NCBI RefSeq assembly: GCF_932276165.1
Contig: NC_064009.1
Span: forward strand, 7,316,001 to 7,380,000
Length of the DNA: 64,000 bases
Origin: Plutella xylostella
Taxonomy: Eukaryota > Arthropoda > Insecta > Lepidoptera > Plutellidae
Reading direction: 5' to 3'
Every line of letters starts with the position of its first letter. Position 1 is the stretch's first letter. This document shows positions 54,381-64,000 of this stretch, piece by piece. The notes below the pieces were generated by a model that made no database searches, was not told where the DNA came from, and was given only the letters and a program-made list of their open reading frames with translations. A program made the position numbers and the translations under genes.

Positions 54381-56001
54381 TATCTATCTATTAGTAGGTA
54401 CCTACTACTACTGTTGTATTTTTTTAAAGCATGTCACTTACACGATATATTAATTTACATAAAACGAAAGAATTATAGCAAATATACAGACGGACGAACC
54501 GACTACAAACTTATCAGAACTTATTATGTTTTCTCCTTTATAAATACGGAACCCTAAATATTAAGTAAAATTTATGTCAAACAACACCGAAAAGATAATA
54601 ATATTACATATTCAACCAGCTGCCTCTTTATACTTTGGTAAACGATGCCGCGACCTAAGCTAAGAGTGACATAATGTCTCGCAAATGATAACATCAACAG
54701 CCTATCGCGTCCAAATGCTCAACAATTACTCGATAAAAGCCTCGACGAGTTTAGTGATGTATTATATTATTGTACATAATTAAAACAGTAACAGCAGGTG
54801 GTCTTGTAGATAAAATGGATCTCTTCCGGATCTATCTACCTTTTCAAATACTGTTTGACTATCAGGCAAGCCAATTTATTTTTCCCCGAGTCCTATATGC
54901 TGTGAAATTTCGGCAAAAAACAAAGTGCTCACTAAACATTAGACTTCGCGATTCCCCGATAGCATAAGCCGTTAATATTTTGATCCTTATATTCGCTATC
55001 TTATCGTGCCTACTCGACAGGGATTACCAGAGTCAGAGAAAAATAAGACCGGAAAAGTTGGCAAAATGCTTGGGCATACAACGTTTTATTATATTTGACG
55101 AGAGAGTTAACCAAGGTTGCATTGGTCGTGACGTGATCGCGACTCTGTGATAATAACGCGCAACCCTATATACTACACATACTTAACATCGCTGGTATCT
55201 TCCAGAACTGAAAAAAACAAGAACGGAAAGTTAAAACTATTCTATTTGTAAAACTGTAACAACACTAAAACAACATACAAGTTTAAACTACAAATAGACC
55301 ATTGCAAAACAAAAGCTGCCGGGTATTAGGTTCATACGCGGAAAATTTCGTTGCTTTTCCTTGAGTTTTCATTTTTTCAGATCCGTTCAACCATTGAATA
55401 GACTACCTCTAGTTAGAGAACAACCGAACAATTGCGTCGCCATAGTTTTCAAATTTGAATAGCAAATAGGCCAAAACGGAAAACTGTTGAAAAAACCAAT
55501 TTGCATTTTGTTCTCTTGCAACTAACAAACACCACGAATAGTTTTCCAACGATTTAAAAACTGGAATGGAATGAAATTTCTGGATTCAGTTTTAATGATC
55601 GATCACGAATCAAGTAAGATGATAAAAAAACAATCAAGAAACTATACATCGGTACAAGTATATACTGCGTCCAGATTTTCTCATCATTGTGTAAAGCGAA
55701 ACCATTGATTATTATTCATATCTCCATAATACAAACTCTCCGAAGTAAAGTGAATTCCAACAGGTTTTAATATTCATGTCAATTTCTTGCCAACTTTTTC
55801 GACGAATATTGGTAACCTATTTGGTTGTATGCCAAATAGGATGTTGTTTTTATCGACACCATTAAACTTGAATTTTTACCGCTGAAGTATGACTCTTAAA
55901 TTAGTTGCAATAACGACTAGCTTTTGTTTCACTTCGCTACCAGTTCCGGGGTATGTATGATAGCACAATCACTGGTGGCTTGAATGATGCGTTTCCTGAA
56001 G
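54381..56001. other. No gene recognised
   Basis: AT-rich sequence without a convincing frame or repeat. Confidence 0.4.
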
Positions 56002-56003
56002 GG

Positions 56004-56120
56004 CTAGCATGGGGCGCAAGACACACACCAAACCGTGACAAAAGGTTTTACATCGCGTTTACTTACATCGCGACTTTTGTCATGTCTTGATGTGCGCGTC
56101 TTGCGTCCCGTGCTAGCTCT
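56004..56120. mobile_element. Palindromic MITE with GCTAGCAYGGG ends
   Basis: GCTAGCATGGGGCGCAAGAC on the left and GTCTTGCGTCCCGTGCTAGC on the right are complements with two mismatches. Inner text (TGACAAAAGG / CTTTTGTCATG) pairs too. About 117 bp; target duplication not clear. Confidence 0.6.
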
Positions 56121-57723
56121 CCAACAAAAATGTGTGACAGCATCGATTCCACGATTAATTAATAAGTAGGTAATAATAATATTTTTATTTGCCAAAAAAG
56201 AATTTCATTGAAATTTACATTTAACGATATTCCGAATTCAGAGACATCTTTTCGGTGATTTTATTTTCGTCCAAAGTAGAAAACAATGGAATCCAACACC
56301 TGTTATTTGTTATTAAAGAAAACACCCGGGACTTTCAGGATAGTCTGAGCATGAGTATACCTAGTTAGCGTTAATATTACATCTGGTCGGCCATCAAACT
56401 TTTTTTTTATTGAATATAAAAAAAGGAATGTTTGTGGTTGATGTAGAATGGTTTATTTGTTTAGTTTGTACGTAAACATTTACTTACAGCTAGATTCAAT
56501 GTTAAAAAATGCGTCAAGATCAAGAGATTTAACAATGGAATATTTTGGGATAATATCAATATTTATAATTTCTGGCATCAGAAACGCCGCTAACAGACTA
56601 ACATTGCTGTGCTCCTTTCCTAATACTATGCCAAGTATACGATTATGATGATGATTAGTTAGAGATTAGTAGTTTGTCAGCCATAGGATGTCCACTGCTG
56701 AACATGGGCCTTCCCTAATCTTTTTCACCTTTTCCGACTTTTGGGGCGCATCGTATCTCTAGTTAGGTGTAACTGGAAATATTTTATTTAGTAGGTATCT
56801 AGTGTAAATACATAGTGGGACGCGTATGACGCTCTCGATCTAGTTAGATAAGTGGCATGCAGTGACTAGGTTACGATTGAGGATGGAGTTTTGTGGCGCT
56901 CCTTGACTTGTTGTTTTCATCTACTAACTGATTTTTGGGGCGTTTTCGAGAGAATGTTTGTCTCTATATCCCGTGTGATTCTACCCAATTGGCGATATAG
57001 AAATGATATGGTATGACTAAGACGCGAAATTGGTTCTGAATGTATTTTATGAATGTGTACTAGGTAGACACTGCACCGTCCGATTTCATAACCCAATAGC
57101 TTTTATCTTATCGTTGAAATATGCCTTGTGCACACGATAATACGTCGCTATCGATTTTATTACTCGAACAAAGCTTGTCATTTATTGATACTTTATTATT
57201 GCGCTTCGTAATGATAGGTATGATAGGGTCGTGCAATCACTATTGTCATGCGAGTTTTATAAGTTTGGAAATAACACGTTTCTTTAATTTTTTTATTGCA
57301 TCTCTCACTCTACATCCTATGGTTATTCCCTTTTTCTTATGATTATGATGGTTTTATCATCATTATAATATAATCACAACATCATCCAATAATCTATCTG
57401 GACGGATGGCTTCTCCTCGCATCACCTAGCTTCAAACGAGCTTGTCATCTGAATGCCTTTTTGATCGACATTCATCTGTCTTCTGTCTCTTTTCATGTGT
57501 ATGTCTGTGGTAGCGTAGCTCCTAAATGGCTGAACCGTTTTTCCTCTTATCCTTTTTGAGTCAAAGGTAATGTTACCCCGAGTGTTCTTAGCCATATTTT
57601 TATCAAAATCAACTTAGCCGTTCAAAAGTTATGCGTCGTTTAGAGTGGTTTTCGGGGGTTTTCAAACATTGAAACATTAATATGCGTCCTAATATCCTTG
57701 CAAAATTATTGGCTTACGCTCTA
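56121..57723. other. No host gene; LINE tail scrap
   Basis: 56670-56710 (minus strand) resembles a LINE tail (GGCCCATGTTCAGCAGTGGA). 57530-57660 resembles dispersed repeat text. The rest is unassigned. Confidence 0.4.
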
Positions 57724-57725
57724 TA

Positions 57726-59188
57726 CAGGGTGTTAACTAGAATGCGTTTGAGCGGGAAATGGGGGTTAGTATTAGTCTAACCAAGCACGTTTCTAAGAAA
57801 AAAAACATCAGAATCTCGAATATTTATGTTTAAAGTCTAAAGTAAAGTGGAAAGTTTTACCTTAATCAAAAACATGGTCACCCTACACAAACACATAACC
57901 AATGAGACATTCGATTGCAAAAGAACACACACTGTATATTTGTTATCAACTTCACTTTTCATAATTTATTTGATGTAACTATGATTGTAATTAATTACAC
58001 AGTAGGTAATAACAATTATTAAATAAAATTGAAATTATTCATGGTGATTAATGACATACTAATCAACAATTAAACAGCTGATTGTCATAAAGTTTGATAG
58101 ATCGTACAGAATATAATTTATGACTTTCTAGGAGCTCAGAACAATAATTAATCCTTTTTACTCAGAATAAGGTAAGCGTTTAGTATTCACCCTTGATACT
58201 CACCACATTTTATTTTTCTTTTATTACCTAAAGATGCGTACAGACCGGCCCAACGAACGCCCACCGATGGACATTTATCATACATAATACAGGGGCAGAT
58301 TGAGCAACGAAGGTCAACAAAACCCGTTCGTTGGCGTTCGTTTGGCCGGTCTGTATGCAGCTAAAGATAAAAGACCACAATGCATAACAGGATGATAACA
58401 GGGTCTACTTCAATGACGAATTTATTTACTTACACTCGCTCATCTCGATTTGTGTTGTGTACTTGCGATTGAGACGTCTTTGATGACGAATAGTACGGAA
58501 ATCCTCATAATAAGTATGGCCTCACTTTAAATACCAGTAGAATAATAACAATCTCGCATATCATAACCATCGAGTATTTATGATAGTCATTACCTTCTCT
58601 GTGGATCTAGTCTGTCAGTCAGTCATTGTTGTTTACTTGTTTACAATCATTTTTTACAATTATTACCTAAAAGGGAAAAGGTACCTACAATTCTATCTTT
58701 TGATTACCAAGCCTTGTTCCTCATTTCGTTTTATGTTGTGCTGTGCTGTGAATACGTGTGACCTATGTTATGAAGCATAAAATGAAAATGTTCTGTATTC
58801 ATAAAAGATAATTGTGTATCAATAAAGTGATACTTATGGAGTAAAATGAAATGTCTACAATGGATTGGGTACTTTGAGTACCCAAAATCTCGGTAGGTAC
58901 CTTGACGATGTGGCTCCACGAGTGTGGTGCAGATGCACGCATACTTTTTTATTGACCTTGGCTTTGAATTGTTTGGCCTTGATCTTGGCTTTCAAGTTCA
59001 TGGTCATTCTGTCAAACGTACCTAAACCTGAATAGGGTGACTATGAAATTTTAAAATGTACTAAATAAAACTGTTTTATGTTGGTCAGCTTAAAGCAAAT
59101 AAAATACGTTTTTTAATGTCTTATCGTGTTCAGTATCATCAGCTGTATCTACCATTTCCCGCTCCAACGCAATTAAGTTAACACCCTG
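57726..59188. mobile_element. 1.46-kb mariner-like non-autonomous element
   Basis: Inverted ends of ~37 bp: CAGGGTGTTAACTAGAATGC and, in complement, CAGGGTGTTAACTTAATTGC, both followed by GTT.GAGCGGGAAATGG. Flanked by TA (57724-57725, 59189-59190). No transposase frame is recognisable inside. Confidence 0.7.
58236..58360. mobile_element. 125-bp hAT-like MITE nested in the mariner-like element
   Basis: GCGTACAGACCGGCC…AACGAACGCC at one end and its complement, GGCGTTCGTTTGGCCGGTCT…, at the other. Flanked by a perfect 8-bp duplication, CTAAAGAT (58228-58235 and 58361-58368). Confidence 0.7.
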
Positions 59189-59190
59189 TA

Positions 59191-62139
59191 GAGCCGGCAG
59201 CGTGCCGATCTTGTGACACAAGTGAAACTTCAAGTTTTACGCTCGAAATCTCCTCTATTTCAACGAGAAACAGAAATAAAATCTCAGTAAAAGGATGAGA
59301 TGTCCACTCAGTCATATCGGAATGTCCTCTAAATTCCGTCCGTCTCTTCTGAACACCTTTTATATCCTCACAAATGAAATGGTTGGAAAGTAGCGAAAGA
59401 AACACATTAAGGGTACTCTTCCACCGATACAAAGATATAGATTTTTATGAGTTTCAAAGGTAGGTATTATTATCTATACGTATAACATTAAAATAGCGTA
59501 TAGAAACGACACCGCGAACTTAACATAAATTTACTAGTTAGCATAATAATTACAATAAACCTTTATAAGAAGACCTGCCTAAAAACTATAGTATTGTTTC
59601 GATATTAAAATTTTGTATTTTCAGTTCTATTTTTCACTTTGAATAATTATTTTATGAATAAGATAGTTTCTGATCTCTAGCTATAGCTAGCTAGCAGGGA
59701 AAAGGTGTTCTTTGATTAATAAAACTGGAAGTCATAATATAATTTATATTAGATAACATTAGGTAGTAGTAATATAGTCATGGAATTACAGCTCGCAGTG
59801 GAGGAAGAGCGACCATAGCCCCGGGTGGCTGGACTTGCTATTGAATAAATATGACAGTACTTTGCTTAATGCTGCGTAAGACTACTACAATACTACAAAG
59901 GATAATGCCAGCACATTTTGTACCATTCATAATGTGTTGTGAATCTTATATCTATAGAAAGTACATTAGATAACTCATAATAGAGGTAGTCATAATGCGG
60001 AACTCTTTTACGGTAAATAAATTCTCGTGAGGGTACTGTAGTTTCAGTGCATTATTATTAATTCCAAAAACAAGGATATGTACTTATGTAGGTAGGACTT
60101 AAAGATCTTTACTTGCGTAGTTGATGAAAGCTTTAGAATGTTGCCAACTTATATACCTGTTAAGGCTAAAGGTATATCGTTTTAAGGTAAAGCTGGTAGG
60201 TAAGGTAATCCTAGACACTTATGTCTCTATTATATTAAGTTATATCTAAATAAATTAATTAATCTCTTGTATCGGAGGCCAAGAGTCACTTTGGGTCGCT
60301 GAGCCAGCGGAGTAGGTAAGTAAATAAATAAATTAAAAAGCATGGCTATTGTAAATATATCTTCATGTCTAATAGGTACTGTTAGCCATAACGTAACACA
60401 CAAAATGTTCTTTATCTATTTCCTCTTTTTCACTGTTTTATACCGGGAAGTCTACTACGAAAAATATATTTTCAATGAATATATCTTCTTATGTTTCTTC
60501 ACTAGATGATGTAATGTAATGGGCATGTAACTGGTTAGTTAGTAAGCACTCTGTGATCCTCGGCAGACCCTGTTGGATTAAAGGGCTTAGAGATATTACG
60601 CTGTAGAGTTCACACAAAGACGTATAGGCCTACGTAAGAACTAGTTCACTCAAACTTGGTTACCTTATGAATCTATGTATTTGTGTATTCGTCAGTGGCT
60701 GACCTACTATGGTAGTTGTTAATTCTGAGGGCACAAATTCAAATTTTAGAGCTCTCAATAAAAGCTTATTTTTTTCGTTTAAAATTCGTCTTATTGATAA
60801 TTTGACTAAAATATTTTGTGCCTTTAGAATCCACCACTTTATTACTAGGTATTATTATAATGTAGCTAAGGAAGTGATGATTCAAATGTGGTCCTTATTG
60901 AAATGTATTTTATGAACAGGATAATGCGGGTCTAACGAATAAGCTATTTTTACGAAAAGGGTGTTAGCTAGTTCCAATAAAATATCGTGCAAATAAGTTA
61001 TTCCAACATATTAATTACATTATTTTATAAATAGATGTAGGTACCTACCTAGTTGTTTTTTTGCTATGGTTGATATTGCCTTTTAAGTACCTATCTACTT
61101 AGGTTTTAGTTCTTTATTGGTTTAGTTTAGGTATAAGTTAAAGATAATTTACCCATTTCAAAACAAACTTCTCTGACTTTAAATATTCAAATAGGAAATT
61201 ATGGAACATAGCCACCATACAGCATGGCAGTTATATGAATTTGTAACTAAACCATGAAAGTAATTAAAACAGAACCCAAACAGGATCCCCTAATTACCTT
61301 TTATAGGCGACCGTCATTATACAAATGTTACGCATATTTGCGTAGTTTTACCTATTGCATGCATACCTACCTACTGCCTATGAAATTTAAATGTATGTAG
61401 GTGAAGTTTAGGTGTTTGAAAGTAGAACCCATCGGATTAATACTTAATTAGTTTCGCTAAAAACTATATATACTTTTATTAAGTTTTAAGTAAATTTTCA
61501 TAGATATTTTAGTATACATCCATTATTTAGAGAGTTGTGTAAAGTGTTTTTTACATACCGGAATAATAATGTAAACTGTATTAAGGCGAAGCATCTACGT
61601 AGTCTAGTATCTACGCCAATATTAATAACCTCTTCCGGGCTATAATAGTCGGCTCCAAGTTTAGGATAGATTAGTAAACATGAGAGCACGACTCGACAGT
61701 AAATAGATTTATGCGATGCCTCGCCGCGTAGTTATAATATCTAAAGTCTATATTCAATTCAGTGCAGTTTGAACACTTCCTGAATCTAACTTATACAAGT
61801 ATGATTAATCTTTAGTCTCTCTTTTTTTTCCGTTTTCTTGAATACATTTTCAAAATATTCGAACTCCATCTTTAATTCCCTTTTCTACCACACATGGAAT
61901 TCGAATATAATTTATTTACTTATTTAGTAGATTTCCACTTCGCGTGTCAGTGACAATCATTAGCTCAAGAGTGCCTGTCCACCTGATATGTGATATGCAC
62001 TTGCAGCATCATATGCTGGGAAAAATAGTAGATTCAGATGCATTTTAAATTCCCAGCTTTCCATATCGACACGATAGGCTTCGTGGGAAATCGAAACAAG
62101 AACAGTGGACTAGTAACAACTGAGTCTTACGTCGGTGTG
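59191..62139. other. No gene recognised; retroposon tail
   Basis: 60265-60330 (TATCGGAGGCCAAGAGTCAC … GGGTCGCTGAGCCAGCGGAG, then TAAATAAATAAA) resembles a common retroposon 3' tail. The rest is AT-rich and unassigned. Confidence 0.4.
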
Positions 62140-64000
62140 GCTCAAGAAGTCCAAAGCCCATTTTTTTACTTAAGTTATTATTACTTTACTAAAGATGGAT
62201 TGTGCACCATCATGATAGTAGCTTTATCAGAGGCCTCTGTCCAGCAGTGGAATCGATATACAATAATATGTATACAGAAGTTTACATTTCTAGTGAAGTT
62301 GCATGTAAACATGTAGTGCGTTCTCCGAAGCCAGGCCTGAATGTGTCGGGACAGGAAGTGTGGCGGACCGGAAGTGACGCGCCCGATATCCGGTTGCATC
62401 ATGTCACGCTGCAGCGGACACTAACACCAAACATCAAGTTCCAAGTTTGAAGGGTGAAAGAGACCATTTGATTGAGAGCGAATCGGGTTTGGTTCAATGA
62501 AATTATGGACAAAAAATAGTAATGTCGTGCCATCTCGTTGGATTATGTATGTGTATTCTTACTAAAAGTATACGGTTTTTGATGAGTATAATGTTCATGA
62601 TGTGCATGTCTGTGACGTATTTTACGGCATTTCATCGATACTGAATCCGGAAACTGGTATCTACTAGCAAATGAAAGCTTATATTTTGCTTTACACCGTA
62701 AAGCTTAATGTTTTAAAATGTAAAAAAAAAACTAACGAAAGGCTGATTTTTATTTCACCATTTGTCAGGAGATTTACCTAGAATTTCATTCGTTTTGATT
62801 GCACTTACCAGTCTCGCTACAACTGAAAAAAAAAACTGAAATGCTCGTATTTCTAAACATTTACCAGAAATACATTCATAACTGTGGTTAAGTAAGTGAA
62901 TCTCAACTATCCTCTCTTTTATTCAATTATGAATAGTAGTTCATAGAATTTTGTGAAAAAAATTCAGGACAATGCCAGAACGTTTTCAATTAAAGCTTGG
63001 CATAATTGAGAACCACTCCCGAAAATTGTACGCTTAGTTGACTCCTCTGGCTTTGAAACGGGAATGTGAGATGTTTTGCTGTGGAAACTTTTTGTGACAG
63101 GTAAACTTGAAATATGCATTTGAAAATATGTATGTGAATATTTAAATGCACTTTGCTTGAAAGTAACGGTTTTATAGGTTTTGAAAGTACATACGGCTGC
63201 TTTTAATTATATCTTTTTTCTTTTCATATATATTTTTTATGTTTCTAAAACTTTAAACATAACTTTTGTGTTTAAAAGTATCCATTTGATATTTTAATAG
63301 TAAACTCAAAGTTTGAATGTTTGGTTCGGTCGCTCCACACCAGACCTGAAAATTTTGAAACTCAGAATATTAAATATATTCAGTATTCCTGGTGCACATG
63401 TCTTAAAAAAATATTGATCTATGATCAGTAAATAATACTTGTGATTGGTATGGTGACAAAAAAATACAACAACCCACACATTTCACCGTACGACCTATAT
63501 GAAAACAAACTCTAAGTACTACCTCTAAATTAGAGACACGGTGTTCTGGCACTAGACACAAGCAGATCGACGTGGTTGTTTGCCGCTCCCGTCCCGGTCT
63601 GTAACGGATTAGTCCCAAGCTTTGTGTTCACACGACAAACACAAGATTGCACAGTTCACTCGGCTCTATGAGATTACACATCCCACATTCTATTTGTGGG
63701 AGACAGAACCGATAGAGATTATTGGCCACTTAGAAACAAAAGAAAATAAAAAGAAAAACTATCATTTGCAGATTTGTGTCTGGCCAGTACTTTTTGTAGA
63801 AGAAAAAGTTTTTCCACTTTCAGTTCTGAACAAGAAGGTTAGTTACTCCACCATGGATGTTAGATAGAGCCAAAAGAGGCTCGGTGAAGCCTTCTGATTG
63901 GGTATTGAAAACGTCGCGACGACTCGGTTTCTATAGAGCTTTGAGTACAAATGCTGAATGTACTCTCAGATAAGTAAGGTCTGATGACTAAAGAGACACT
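62140..64000. other. No gene recognised; LINE tail scrap
   Basis: 62228-62252 (GAGGCCTCTGTCCAGCAGTG) is text typical of LINE ORF2 ends. No other recognisable frame or repeat is present up to the right edge. Confidence 0.4.

Noticed and set aside
1..64000. CRISPR arrays, bacterial operons, prophage
   Set aside because: No spaced direct repeats of that type and no bacterial gene organisation; the tandem repeats seen are microsatellites or minisatellites in a eukaryotic genome.

Overview
The window is nuclear DNA of an insect, most probably a moth or butterfly. Three things point there: a neuropeptide F receptor of insect type; a very AT-rich background; and repeats known from lepidopteran genomes (short Helitrons with an internal GTCT microsatellite, tRNA-headed SINEs, and the dispersed repeat beginning CCGGCCAAGTGCGAGTCGGG). 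No bacterial genes, CRISPR arrays or true rRNA/tRNA genes were found.

Only one host protein gene is well supported: an uninterrupted 439-codon neuropeptide F receptor on the minus strand (8040-9359). A splice acceptor lies 253 bases upstream of its ATG. A candidate ATG-free 5' exon with a TCAGT initiator and a strong donor lies 17 kb further away (26543-26728), so much of the left half may be one long 5'UTR intron.

The rest is mobile DNA, in layers. 1-766 and 32689-35007 are inverted relatives of a Tc1/mariner-like element with a dead, spliced transposase; the second carries a 975-bp hAT-like element with a perfect 8-bp target duplication. At 2.0-2.5, 5.3, 6.6 and 14.4 kb are Helitron-like elements. 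At 10.3-10.9 kb one SINE sits inside another. At 11.56-12.62 and 15.51-16.56 kb are two copies of a ~1.05-kb foldback element, nearly all inverted repeat, with 3-bp target duplications. At 20.1, 25.5 and 36.4 kb are three near-identical copies of a ~560-bp repeat. At 30.2 kb is a SINE whose head resembles 5S rRNA. At 32.0-32.6 kb a truncated LINE, a palindromic MITE and a tRNA-SINE lie together.

37762-45138 is a complete, apparently intact Ty3/Gypsy retrotransposon: 4-bp target duplication, LTRs that appear to differ by one base, tRNA-Lys-type primer site, gag and pol joined by a canonical -1 slippery site, no env. Its LTRs contain five ~80-bp repeats, each with a Pol III B-box core followed by a T-run. 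Right after it, 45630-47796 is a small Ty1/Copia element with both LTRs and a 5-bp target duplication. Its single ORF fuses gag-protease to a scrap of reverse transcriptase and the end of RNase H.

The right third (48-64 kb) holds an element with the first exon of a transposase, several MITEs, a 1.46-kb mariner-like element containing a 125-bp hAT-like MITE, SINE and LINE tails, and long stretches with nothing recognisable.
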